A stretch of DNA of 64,000 nucleotides from Streptomyces violascens. GTDB lineage: Bacteria; Actinomycetota; Actinomycetes; Streptomycetales; Streptomycetaceae. The translations under genes and the position numbers were made by a program. The stretch spans positions 310,001 through 374,000 of the forward strand of contig NZ_BMUA01000002.1 in assembly GCF_014649955.1 (NCBI RefSeq), read 5' to 3'. The number at the start of each line of letters is the position of its first letter. Positions within the stretch are counted from its first letter, which is position 1. Below the pieces are notes generated by a model. The model did not search any database. It worked only from the letters and a program-made list of their open reading frames with translations, and was not told where the DNA came from. This document shows positions 34,545 to 42,603 of the stretch, one piece after another.

Positions 34545-35669
34545 GTGCGTACGGTCCTCGTCACCGGCCCCGGCGGCGCGGGCCGCACCACCGTCGCGGC
34601 GGCGACCGCACTCGCCGCCGCCCGCAGCGGCACCCGGGTCACGCTGCTGACCTCGGACCGGCTCCCGGGCGAACTCGCCGGAGTCACCGTCCGGCGCATC
34701 GATTCGGCCGCGCACTTCCGCGCCGAACTCCTCGCCTTCCAGGACCGCGCGGGCGTCGCCCTCGACCTCCTCGGCGCCTCCCGCCTGGACGCCGAGGAGC
34801 TCACCGAACTCCCCGGTGCCGAACAGCTCGCCCTGCTCAGCGCCCTGCGCGAGGCCGCCGCCGACGAGCCGGGCCTGCTCGTCGTCGACCTCCCTCCGGC
34901 CGACCGGGCGCTCGCCGCCCTCGCCCTGCCCGAGCAGCTGCGCCGCTATCTGCGCCGCCTCCTGCCGCCCGAGCGCCAGGCGGCCCGCTCGCTGCGCCCG
35001 GTCCTCGCCCAGCTCGCCGGGGTCCCCATGCCCGCGCGGTGGCTGTACGAGACCGCCGCCCGCTGGGACCTCGAACTGGCCGCCGTCCAGGCCGTGATCG
35101 AAGACCCGGGCACGACCGTACGGCTCGTCGCGGAGCCCGGACCGGCCGCTGCCGAGGCCCTGCGCACCGCCCGGCTCGGCATCGCCGTGCAGCGGCTCGC
35201 CCTCGACGCGGTGGTCGCGAACAAGCTGCTGCCCGCCGAGACCCCCGACCCCTGGCTCGCCGGCCTGGTCGCCCAGCAGCGCAAGCACCTGGACGAGCTG
35301 GCCGGGGAGTTCCCCGTCGTAACCGAGGTGGCGCACCTCGGGCGTGACCCGCGCGGCGACGACGACCTGGAGCGGCTCGGCACCGGATCCGGGCCGGACG
35401 GCGCCCCGGCCCCGCAGTGGAGCATCGAGGACCGGCTCGCCGAGGACGACGTCCTGGTGTGGCGCCTGCCGCTGCCCGGCGCGGTCAAGGACGGCCTCGC
35501 GCTGGTGCGGCGCGGCGACGAACTCCTGCTCACCGTCGGCCCGTTCCGGCGCATCGCGGCGCTGCCGTCCGCGCTGCGCCGCTGCACCGTCACCGGGGCC
35601 GGGCTGCACGACGGCGTACTGGAGATCCGGTTCGCCCCCGATCCCGAGCTGTGGCCGCGCGGTCGCTGA
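34545..35669 (+). CDS. ArsA/GET3-like ATPase-fold protein with degenerate P-loop
   Basis: 374 residues. The N-terminus reads TVLVTGPGGAGRTTVAAATA: the deviant Walker A of ArsA/MinD (KGGxGKT) is recognisable, but the signature Lys is Pro and the core Lys is Arg. LLVVDLPPADRAL occupies the switch II position. A C-terminal HSP20-like domain (about 300-370, VWRLPLPGAVKDGLALVRRGDE, shown in two parts here as VWRLPLPG and VKDGLALV) matches actinobacterial ArsA relatives. ATP hydrolysis is doubtful. GTG 34545 lies 2 bases after the SRPBCC stop. Confidence 0.78.
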   Translation: MRTVLVTGPGGAGRTTVAAATALAAARSGTRVTLLTSDRLPGELAGVTVRRIDSAAHFRAELLAFQDRAGVALDLLGASRLDAEELTELPGAEQLALLSALREAAADEPGLLVVDLPPADRALAALALPEQLRRYLRRLLPPERQAARSLRPVLAQLAGVPMPARWLYETAARWDLELAAVQAVIEDPGTTVRLVAEPGPAAAEALRTARLGIAVQRLALDAVVANKLLPAETPDPWLAGLVAQQRKHLDELAGEFPVVTEVAHLGRDPRGDDDLERLGTGSGPDGAPAPQWSIEDRLAEDDVLVWRLPLPGAVKDGLALVRRGDELLLTVGPFRRIAALPSALRRCTVTGAGLHDGVLEIRFAPDPELWPRGR

Positions 35670-35739
35670 ACGGGGCACCCCCGTTCGGGTAACGTCGAGG
35701 GAAACAGCCCTGTAGGAAAACCAGCCGCTGGAGTCCGCC

Positions 35740-36171
35740 ATGAGCGAAGCCACCGAGCGCCCCGCCCCCGACGCGGATGCCTGGGCCGAGGCCTGCGCCG
35801 AGGACCTGGCTGCCGAGAAGGCGCGCCGCCGCGCCCAGTACGGCTCCCCGCCGGGATCCGCCGCCGAGGAGCTGCGCAAGCTCCTCGACGCCGTCACCGA
35901 CAAGGTCGCCGGCATCTTCGAGGGACCGTCCTCGCTGTCCGGCCTGGGGACGCAAGGCGCCGTACAGCAGCTGATCAGCCAGGCGAAGTCCGCCGTCGAG
36001 CCGGTCATCGAGCGCAACCCCGAGGTCTTCGACCACCTCGCCGCGGCCGGCAACGAGCTGCTCGCCGCCTACCGCTCGGCCGTCGAGGGCCACGAGCGCC
36101 GCTGGACATCGGCCGACGACCGCAAGCGGGACGAGGGCGCCGGCCCCACCGAGCACATCGACCTCGACTGA
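35740..36171 (+). CDS. DUF5304-type protein
   Basis: 143 residues, acidic and helical, without signal peptide or membrane helix. It recalls the Streptomyces family DUF5304, conserved just before glucokinase. The middle helix LLDAVTDKVAGIFEGPSSL and the segment SAVEPVIERNPEVFDHL are its most ordered parts. No function is known. It follows the ArsA-like gene by 70 bases and may belong to the same transcript. The start ATG is preceded by GGAGTCCGCC. Confidence 0.72.
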   Translation: MSEATERPAPDADAWAEACAEDLAAEKARRRAQYGSPPGSAAEELRKLLDAVTDKVAGIFEGPSSLSGLGTQGAVQQLISQAKSAVEPVIERNPEVFDHLAAAGNELLAAYRSAVEGHERRWTSADDRKRDEGAGPTEHIDLD

Positions 36172-36309
36172 GACCCCCACCGGGACCGGGCGCCCAGCAG
36201 GCACCGGACCCGCCCTCACACCCGCCGCGAACACGGGCTCCTCACGCTGAGTGCCGCCCCGGCTCGGGTACGGTTGGCCGTAGCGGGGCTCGACCGAACT
36301 GAGGGATTC

Positions 36310-37263
36310 ATGGGACTCACCATCGGTGTCGATATCGGCGGCACGAAGATCGCGGCGGGCGTGGTCGACGAGGACGGCAACATCCTCTCGACCCACAAGG
36401 TGCCGACCCCCGGCACGCCCGATGCCATCGTGGACGCGATCGCCTCGGCCGTCGACGGCGCACGCGCCGGACACGAGATCGTGGGCGTGGGGATCGGGGC
36501 CGCCGGATACGTCAACCGCCAGCGGTCCACCGTCTACTTCGCGCCCAACATCGACTGGCGCCAGGAGCCGCTGAAGGAGAAGGTCGAACAGCGCACCGGC
36601 CTCCCGGTCGTCGTCGAGAACGACGCCAACGCGGCGGCCTGGGGCGAGTACCGCTTCGGTGCCGGCAAGGGCCACCGGAACGTCATCTGCATCACGCTCG
36701 GCACCGGCCTCGGCGGCGGCATCATCATCGGCAACAAGCTGCGCCGCGGCCACTTCGGCGTGGCCGCCGAGTTCGGCCACATCCGGATGGTGCCGGACGG
36801 TCTGCTGTGCGGCTGCGGCAGCCAGGGCTGCTGGGAGCAGTACGCCTCTGGCCGCGCCCTGGTCCGCTACGCCAAGCAGCGCGCCAACGCCACCCCCGAG
36901 AACGCCGAGTTCCTGCTCGGCCTCGGCGACGGCACCCCCGAGGGCATCGAGGGCAAGCACATCTCGATGGCCGCCCGCCAGGGCGACCCGGTCGCGGTCG
37001 ACTCCTACCGCGAACTGGCGCGCTGGGCGGGCGCGGGCCTGGCCGATCTGGCCTCGCTCTTCGACCCGTCGGCGTTCATCGTCGGCGGCGGGCTCTCGGA
37101 CGAGGGCGAGCTGGTGCTCGACCCGATCCGCAAGTCCTACAAGCGCTGGCTGGTCGGCGGCAACTGGCGCCCGGTCGCCGATGTCATCGCGGCCCAGCTC
37201 GGCAACAAGGCCGGCCTGGTCGGCGCGGCCGACCTCGCGCGGCAGCCCGACCCGATCATGTAA
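36310..37263 (+). CDS. glkA: ROK-family glucokinase (GlkA)
   Basis: 317 residues, the same length as S. coelicolor GlkA as remembered. GVDIGGTKIAAGVVDEDG is the ATP phosphate-binding motif, ENDANAAAWGEY holds the catalytic Asp, and CGCGSQGCWEQYASG is the ROK zinc site. It phosphorylates glucose with ATP, and in Streptomyces it also carries the glucose repression signal. ATG 36310 follows TGAGGGATTC; the frame open from 36274 lacks a better site. A 14-bp stem hairpin follows. Confidence 0.95.
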   Translation: MGLTIGVDIGGTKIAAGVVDEDGNILSTHKVPTPGTPDAIVDAIASAVDGARAGHEIVGVGIGAAGYVNRQRSTVYFAPNIDWRQEPLKEKVEQRTGLPVVVENDANAAAWGEYRFGAGKGHRNVICITLGTGLGGGIIIGNKLRRGHFGVAAEFGHIRMVPDGLLCGCGSQGCWEQYASGRALVRYAKQRANATPENAEFLLGLGDGTPEGIEGKHISMAARQGDPVAVDSYRELARWAGAGLADLASLFDPSAFIVGGGLSDEGELVLDPIRKSYKRWLVGGNWRPVADVIAAQLGNKAGLVGAADLARQPDPIM

Positions 37264-37276
37264 GGCCCGCACCACC

Positions 37277-37318
37277 GACAGCGCCCGCCGAGTCCTCCCC
37301 GGACCGGCGGGCGCTGTC
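37277..37318 (+). terminator. Terminator of glkA
   Basis: A perfect 14-bp stem (GACAGCGCCCGCCG and its complement) with a 14-base loop begins 13 bases after the glkA stop. No T-run follows, as is usual in this genus. Confidence 0.75.
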
Positions 37319-37332
37319 ATACGTTGTGGACC

Positions 37333-38082
37333 ATGACGACCTCTGCCGCCCAACTTCCCGCGTCCGCCACGGAGAACGGCTCGGCCGTGATCCGCGTCCT
37401 CAGCTACAACATCCGCTCGATGCGCGACGACAACGCGGCCCTTGCCCGGGTGATCCGCGCCTGCGAGCCCGATCTCGTCCTCGTCCAGGAGGCGCCCAGA
37501 TTCTTCCGCTGGCGCAAGGCCGCGGCGCGCCTCGCGGCGGCGACCGACCTGGTGATCCTGAGCGGCGGCGCGACGGCCGCGGGCCCGATGCTGCTCTGCT
37601 CGCTGCGGGCCACCGTGGAACGCACCGAGGACGTGCTGCTTCCGCTCACCCCCGGCCTGCACCGGCGCGGTTTCGCGATCGCGGTGGTACGGATCGGCGG
37701 GGCCAGGATCGGCGTCCTGAGCGCCCACCTCAGCCTTCAGGCGGCCGAGCGGTACGAGCAGGCGGGGGCGCTGCTCGACCGGATCGCCGGGATGGGCGTG
37801 GAGCACGCGATCGCGGGCGGCGACCTGAACGAGCGGCCCGGCGGGCGCAGCTTCACCCGGCTTGCCGGGGCGCTCCAGGACTGCCGGGAAGCGGCGCCGT
37901 GGGGCGGCGGGCCGACCTTCCCGCCGAAGGACCCGCATCAGCGGATCGACGCGATCTTCGCGACCCACGGCGTCGAAGTCCTGGGCTGCGGCGTGCCGTT
38001 GGGGCTGGCGGCCCCGGCCGATCTGACGGCGGCCACGGACCATCTGCCGGTGCTGGCGGCGCTACGGGTGCCGACGGGGTGA
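37333..38082 (+). CDS. Endonuclease/exonuclease/phosphatase-family protein
   Basis: 249 residues of the DNase I-like fold: LSYNIRSMRDD (N), LVLVQEAP (catalytic Glu), GVLSAHLSLQ (His), AGGDLNERPG (D and N) and ATDHLPVLA (terminal D and H). It hydrolyses phosphoesters of nucleic acid, lipid or sugar type; which one is unknown. ATG 37333 starts just after the glkA terminator. No signal peptide is seen, so it is cytosolic. It is followed by a tandem intergenic repeat. Confidence 0.85.
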   Translation: MTTSAAQLPASATENGSAVIRVLSYNIRSMRDDNAALARVIRACEPDLVLVQEAPRFFRWRKAAARLAAATDLVILSGGATAAGPMLLCSLRATVERTEDVLLPLTPGLHRRGFAIAVVRIGGARIGVLSAHLSLQAAERYEQAGALLDRIAGMGVEHAIAGGDLNERPGGRSFTRLAGALQDCREAAPWGGGPTFPPKDPHQRIDAIFATHGVEVLGCGVPLGLAAPADLTAATDHLPVLAALRVPTG

Positions 38083-38108
38083 GCCCCGCGCGGGGCCGGG
38101 CTCTGAGG

Positions 38109-38202
38109 GGGGCGCGGGGAACTGCGTGCTCAGCCACTGCGGACCCGCACCCGAAGGGGCGCGGGGAACTGCGCGACCGGCCGCAGCGGGCCCGCACCCG
38201 AA
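38109..38202. repeat. Two tandem 47-bp copies of the dispersed repeat
   Basis: Units 38109-38155 and 38156-38202 both start GGGGCGCGGGGAACTGCG (core A, reverse orientation) and end CCCGCACCCGAA. They lie between the convergent phosphatase-fold gene and the membrane protein gene. Confidence 0.8.
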
Positions 38203-38224
38203 GAAACCACGCGGAGCGAGCCGC

Positions 38225-38815
38225 TCAGACGACGGCGCCGCGCCCCGGGTCGTCGTCGTCCTCGTCGTGCTGCATGCGGGCGAAGAGCGTGCCGATGCCG
38301 CCCAGGAAGCCGCCCACGCCGAGCATGGTGAGCCACCACGTCATGTCCCAGCCGAAGATCGCCGCGAGGATCAGCAGCAGCGGGCCGCCCACCACGCCCA
38401 GCCACGCGAACTTCGCCGTGACGTCGGCCTCCGGCAGCGGGGGCGGCTCCGGCGGCACGAAGTGGCCCTCGTCCGAGGCGTCCAGGCCGTCGTCGGACGG
38501 CTCGGCGGGCGCGTAGTCGCGCGGGCCGCCCACGCCGGGCGCGAACACCACCGAACTGCCGAGCGCCGGCGTGCCGACGCCCTTGTCACCGCTCTTGTCC
38601 AGGCCCTTGTCGGGGCTCTTGCCGGTCTCGGACGCCGCGCCGCTCTCGTCGTCCTCGTCGGGCTCGTCCTCGATCAGGGCGAGGTCCTCCACCGATCTAT
38701 AGGGTCTGGCACCCGGCGGGTCGGCCGGCTCCTCGCCGTACCCCGCCACGATCGCCGCCCAGGCAGCCTCTTCGTCGATCGGCTGCGGTTCGCGGTCCGC
38801 GTCGTGCTCAGCCAC
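38225..38815 (-). CDS. Acidic membrane protein of unknown function
   Basis: 196 residues. The first 130 are strongly acidic (IEDEPDEDDES) and Pro/Gly-rich without ordered motifs. Two membrane helices follow (about 137-158 and 163-182, WLGVVGGPLLLILAAIFGWD and WLTMLGVGGFLGGIG), and an acidic tail DEDDDD ends the chain. The GTG start overlaps the end of the upstream hydrolase by 8 bases, so they are one operon. No function was recognised. Confidence 0.72.
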   Translation of the reverse strand: MAEHDADREPQPIDEEAAWAAIVAGYGEEPADPPGARPYRSVEDLALIEDEPDEDDESGAASETGKSPDKGLDKSGDKGVGTPALGSSVVFAPGVGGPRDYAPAEPSDDGLDASDEGHFVPPEPPPLPEADVTAKFAWLGVVGGPLLLILAAIFGWDMTWWLTMLGVGGFLGGIGTLFARMQHDEDDDDPGRGAVV

Positions 38816-39605
38816 CGGTCGTGCTCCCCTTCTTCCCGACGCTAGGAGCGAGGCGGCCGATGAACGAGTAGCTCTCCTCGAAGATCCGCTCCGCATCGTG
38901 GTCCAACGTCGCCACGTGGTAGCTCTGTTCCAGCAGGATCTCCTCGACGTCCGTGGAGGACACCCGGCTGAGGATCCGCGCCGAGTCGACCGGCGGCACC
39001 ACATGGTCCTGCGGGCTGTGCAGGACCACCAACGGCTGGGTGACCTGCGGCAGTTCGCCGTCCACGATCTTGAAGAAGTTGCGCAGCGAGTGGGCCGCGT
39101 GCAGCGGCACCCGGTCGTAGCCGACCTCCTCGGAGCCCTCCTTGGCGATGTCGCTGGCGATGCCCTTCGTGGACCGTACGAAGTGGCGGACGACGGGCAG
39201 CGCGTGGGCGGCCGCGCCGTGCACTTTGTTGCCCGGGTTGACGAGTACCAGCCCGGTGACCGCGTCGCCGTGCTTCGCGGCGAGGCGCAGGGACAGGGCG
39301 CCGCCCATGGAGAGCCCGAAGACGAAGACCTGGGTGCAGCGCTCGGTGAGCTCGCGCAGCGCGCGGTCCACCTCCGCGTACCAGTCCTGCCAGCCCGTGA
39401 GCTGCATGTCCTGCCAGCGGGTGCCGTGCCCCGGAAGGAGCGGCAGCGAGACCGTGAGGCCGCGCTCGGCGAGGTAGTCGGCCCAGGGGCGCAGCGACTG
39501 CGGGGAACCGGTGAAACCGTGACAGAGGAGGACGCCGACCTCTCCGCCCTCGTGGCGGAACGGCTCGGCTCCAGGGAGGACCGGCACCAGGGGTCTCCTG
39601 TTCAT
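38808..39605 (-). CDS. Alpha/beta hydrolase, carboxylesterase/monoacylglycerol-lipase-like
   Basis: 265 residues. VLLCHGFTGSP is the oxyanion-hole HG motif, VFGLSMGGALSL the nucleophile elbow (Ser), SPQDHVVPP the Asp and EQSYHVATLD the catalytic His. It is close to the Est30/YvaK esterases that act on short or medium acyl esters. The upstream frame is open to 39701, but homologues start near MNRRPLVPVLPG; no good ribosome binding site is visible. The acyltransferase gene starts divergently 137 bases away, which suggests a lipid connection. Confidence 0.88.
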   Translation of the reverse strand: MNRRPLVPVLPGAEPFRHEGGEVGVLLCHGFTGSPQSLRPWADYLAERGLTVSLPLLPGHGTRWQDMQLTGWQDWYAEVDRALRELTERCTQVFVFGLSMGGALSLRLAAKHGDAVTGLVLVNPGNKVHGAAAHALPVVRHFVRSTKGIASDIAKEGSEEVGYDRVPLHAAHSLRNFFKIVDGELPQVTQPLVVLHSPQDHVVPPVDSARILSRVSSTDVEEILLEQSYHVATLDHDAERIFEESYSFIGRLAPSVGKKGSTTGG

Positions 39606-39741
39606 GAGCAGGGGCGGGGTTGTGCGGGGGAGTCGTACTTCACGGTACGCGACCGGACCGACACCGACCAGGGCCGTCGCGCGGGAGGCCGGGCCCGGCA
39701 CGGGTTAAGGTCTGTTCGACAAGCACAGGAAGGCATCCGAG

Positions 39742-40521
39742 TTGATCTACGGCGCAATGAAGTTCTCCATCGGCGGGTCGCTGAAGCTCGCCTTCAGGCC
39801 GTGGGTGGAGGGCCTGGAGAACATTCCCGCCGAGGGTCCGGCGATCCTCGCGAGCAACCACCTCTCCTTCTCGGACTCCTTCTTCCTGCCGGCCGTCCTC
39901 GACCGCAAGGTGACCTTCATCGCCAAGGCCGAGTACTTCACCTCCCCCGGGGTCAAGGGCAAGCTGACGGCCGCGTTCTTCAAGGGCGTCGGCCAGCTCC
40001 CGGTGGACCGCTCCGGCGCCCGCGGGGCCGGTGAGGCCGCGATCAACGCCGGCATCGACGTCATCAAGAGCGGCGGCCTCTTCGGCATCTACCCGGAGGG
40101 CACCCGCTCGCCCGACGGCCGCCTCTACCGCGGCAAGCCGGGCGGCCTCGCCCGGGTCGCGCTGGCCACCGGCGCCCCCGTGATCCCGGTCGCGATGATC
40201 GACACCGAGAAGATCCAGCCGCCGGGGAAGGTCGTCCCCAAGCTGATGCGCCCCGGCATCAGGATCGGCAAGCCGCTCGACTTCAGCCGCTACCAGGGCA
40301 TGGAGGGCGACCGCTTCATCCTGCGCTCGGTGACCGACGAGGTCATGTACGAGATCATGAAGCTCTCCGGCCAGGAGTACGTCGACATCTACGCGACGGC
40401 CGCCAAGCGGCAGATCGCGGACGAGGCCAAGCGGATCGCCGACGAGCAGAAGGCCGCCGAGAAGGCGGAGCGGGCCCGCGAGATCGAGCAGGCCAAGCGG
40501 GCGGAACGGCCCGGCGACTAG
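39742..40521 (+). CDS. 1-acyl-sn-glycerol-3-phosphate acyltransferase (PlsC-like)
   Basis: 259 residues. The acyltransferase blocks are present: NHLSFSDS (NHX4D catalytic box), GVGQLPVDRSGA, and YPEGTRSPDG (phosphate-binding EGTR). It converts lysophosphatidate to phosphatidate at the membrane. The likely start is TTG 39742 with AGGAAGG 8 bases upstream; ATG 39757 is the alternative. The last 35 residues form a charged Ala/Lys/Glu helix. The stop is 38 bases before macS. Confidence 0.88.
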   Translation: MIYGAMKFSIGGSLKLAFRPWVEGLENIPAEGPAILASNHLSFSDSFFLPAVLDRKVTFIAKAEYFTSPGVKGKLTAAFFKGVGQLPVDRSGARGAGEAAINAGIDVIKSGGLFGIYPEGTRSPDGRLYRGKPGGLARVALATGAPVIPVAMIDTEKIQPPGKVVPKLMRPGIRIGKPLDFSRYQGMEGDRFILRSVTDEVMYEIMKLSGQEYVDIYATAAKRQIADEAKRIADEQKAAEKAERAREIEQAKRAERPGD

Positions 40522-40559
40522 CCTCGTCCGTCCAGGGGGCCGGGCCGGGGGTGGGGAAC

Positions 40560-41774
40560 ATGGCGAAACGCGAACGAGTCGTACGGATGTCGGTGGAACT
40601 GCCCCTGTGGCGGGCCCTGATCGGCTACCGGGTGCTCACGACGCTCTACGCGTTGGCGATCTTCGCCAATGGCTACCACAAATTCGAACGGCCCTGGGTG
40701 GGCATCGGGTACCTCTCGGTGCTCACCGTGTGGAACTTCGCGACCCTGCCGAGGGTGGCCAACGCGGCCGCCTGCACCAAGCGGTTCCTCGCCGTCGACC
40801 TCACGGTGGTGCTCACCGGCATCCTGCTCACGCCGGTCGCCGACGTGGACGCCCAGCATGTCGACGGGCCGACGCTGCCGACCATAGCGGCGGCCGGAGC
40901 GGTGATCGCCTTCGCGATCAAGGGCGGCTGGCGCTGGGCCGGGTTCGCCTCGTCGCTGGTGGCCGTCGCCAACATCGTGGAGCGCGCGCACCCGACCCGG
41001 GACACCTTCCACAACGTGATCCTGGTGTGGATCGCCTCCATCGGGATCGGCTACATCGTCGAGGTGGCCCGGGCCAGTGAGGCGACGCTCGCCCGCGCCC
41101 TGGAGATCGAGGCGGCCACCCGCGAGCGCGAGCGCCTGGCCCGCGACATCCACGACAGCGTGCTCCAGGTGCTCGCCATGGTGCAGCGCCGCGGCACCGC
41201 TCTGGGCGGCGAGGCCGCGGAGCTCGGCCGCCTCGCCGGCGAGCAGGAGGTGGCCCTGCGCACCCTGGTCTCCAGTGGCCTGGTGCCGCCGACCCGGACC
41301 TGGGAGGACTTCGGGAACGGCGCCGTCGTACGGGCGGTCGAGGTGGACGACGAGCCCGGCGAGAGCGGCGAGATCGACCTGCGCTCGCTGCTCGCCCGGC
41401 ACGCCGGATCGAAGGTCTCCTTCGCGGAACCGGGCGCTCCGGTGCTGCTCGCACCCGCTGCGGCGAGGGAACTCGCGGCCGCTGTCAGTGCCGCACTGGA
41501 CAATGTCCGTATGCACGCGGGGGAGTTGGCCCAGGCCTGGATCCTGGTGGAGGACTGGGGGGACGAAGTGATCGTGACGGTACGGGACGACGGGCCCGGA
41601 ATCCCGGCGGGCCGGCTCGACCAGGCGGAGGGGGAGGGACGCATGGGCGTCGCCCTCTCGATCCGGGGCCGGCTGCGCGACCTGGGCGGCACGGCGGAGC
41701 TGATCTCCGTGCCGGGCCAGGGCACAGAAGTTGAACTGAAGGTCCCACGGGGGAAGGCAGGACGGCACGGATGA
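40560..41774 (+). CDS. macS: Sensor histidine kinase, MacS-like
   Basis: 404 residues. The N-terminal half has about five membrane helices without a large outer loop (DUF5931-type sensor). The HisKA_3 helix RERLARDIHDSVLQVLAMVQ holds the phospho-accepting His. The HATPase part has AAVSAALDNVRMHAG (N box) and VRDDGPGIPAG (G1). The stop overlaps the regulator start (ATGA). Position after glkA and before pfkA matches the MacRS system of S. coelicolor, reported to affect morphogenesis and actinorhodin; the name rests on that memory. GTG 40551 is another possible start. Confidence 0.85.
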   Translation: MAKRERVVRMSVELPLWRALIGYRVLTTLYALAIFANGYHKFERPWVGIGYLSVLTVWNFATLPRVANAAACTKRFLAVDLTVVLTGILLTPVADVDAQHVDGPTLPTIAAAGAVIAFAIKGGWRWAGFASSLVAVANIVERAHPTRDTFHNVILVWIASIGIGYIVEVARASEATLARALEIEAATRERERLARDIHDSVLQVLAMVQRRGTALGGEAAELGRLAGEQEVALRTLVSSGLVPPTRTWEDFGNGAVVRAVEVDDEPGESGEIDLRSLLARHAGSKVSFAEPGAPVLLAPAAARELAAAVSAALDNVRMHAGELAQAWILVEDWGDEVIVTVRDDGPGIPAGRLDQAEGEGRMGVALSIRGRLRDLGGTAELISVPGQGTEVELKVPRGKAGRHG

Positions 41775-42460
41775 GCAGGGAGCAGACGGTGCGGGCGGAT
41801 GCGACGGTGAAGGTGATGGTGGTCGACGACCATCCGATGTGGCGCGACGCGGTCGCCCGCGACCTCGCCGCCGCGGGCTTCGACGTGGTCGCCACGGCCG
41901 GCGACGGACCGCAGGCGGTGCGCAGGGCCCAGGCCGCGGCGCCCGACGTCCTGGTCCTCGACCTCAACCTGCCGGGCATGCCGGGCGCCCAGGTCTGCAA
42001 GGAACTGGTGGCCGCCAACCCGGCGTTGCGGGTCCTGGTCCTGTCCGCCTCGGGCGAGCACGCGGACGTACTGGAGGCGGTGAAGTCCGGCGCGCTCGGC
42101 TACCTCCTCAAGTCGGCCAGCACCGAGGAGCTGACCGACGCGGTGCGCCGCACGGCCGTGGGTGACCCGGTGTTCACCCCGGGCCTGGCCGGCCTCGTCC
42201 TCGGCGAGTACCGCAGGCTCGCCAAGGACCCGGCGCCCGCCACGTCCGACGAGCCCAAGGCCCCGCAGCTCACCGAGCGCGAGACCGAGGTGCTGCGCCT
42301 GGTCGCCAAGGGCCTGAGCTACAAGCAGATAGCCGAGCGCCTGGTCATCTCGCACCGCACGGTGCAGAACCACGTCCAGAACACGCTGGGCAAGCTCCAG
42401 CTGCACAACAGGGTCGAGCTCGTGCGGTACGCGATCGAGCGCGGCCTCGACGACGCCTGA
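41771..42460 (+). CDS. macR: NarL/LuxR-type response regulator, MacR-like
   Basis: 229 residues. The receiver has VMVVDDHPMWRD (acidic pair), VLVLDLNLPGMPG (phospho-Asp), LVLSASGE (Thr/Ser) and YLLKSAS (Lys). The C-terminal LuxR helix-turn-helix is LTERETEVLRLVAKGLSYKQ followed by SHRTVQNHVQNTLGKL. It is translated coupled to macS and binds DNA when phosphorylated. In S. coelicolor MacR targets are membrane-protein genes; no matching site was recognised by eye in this window. The 143-base gap to pfkA contains an inverted repeat. Confidence 0.88.
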   Translation: MSREQTVRADATVKVMVVDDHPMWRDAVARDLAAAGFDVVATAGDGPQAVRRAQAAAPDVLVLDLNLPGMPGAQVCKELVAANPALRVLVLSASGEHADVLEAVKSGALGYLLKSASTEELTDAVRRTAVGDPVFTPGLAGLVLGEYRRLAKDPAPATSDEPKAPQLTERETEVLRLVAKGLSYKQIAERLVISHRTVQNHVQNTLGKLQLHNRVELVRYAIERGLDDA

Positions 42461-42540
42461 CCGGGCCATCCCCCGTACGGGTGACCGGCCGATCTTCAAC
42501 TCCCCTGCGGATCAAGCGAATTGACCCTTCGCCCCATCCC

Positions 42541-42584
42541 GGAGTGACATACGTCACCACTAGCGTGGACGCGTACGTCACTCC
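42541..42584. promoter_or_regulatory. Imperfect inverted repeat in the pfkA promoter region
   Basis: GGAGTGACATACG (42541-42553) and CGTACGTCACTCC (42572-42584) are nearly complementary, with one mismatch, and ACGTCA occurs in both halves. It lies 20-63 bases before the pfkA start and may be an operator for glycolytic control. Confidence 0.4.
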
Positions 42585-42603
42585 CAGGTGAAGGGACCAT
42601 TCC

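Noticed and set aside
35590..38043. An 817-codon antisense frame across the ArsA-like, DUF5304, glkA and phosphatase genes
   Set aside because: It covers four well-supported plus-strand genes and shows no recognisable domain; it is a GC artefact.
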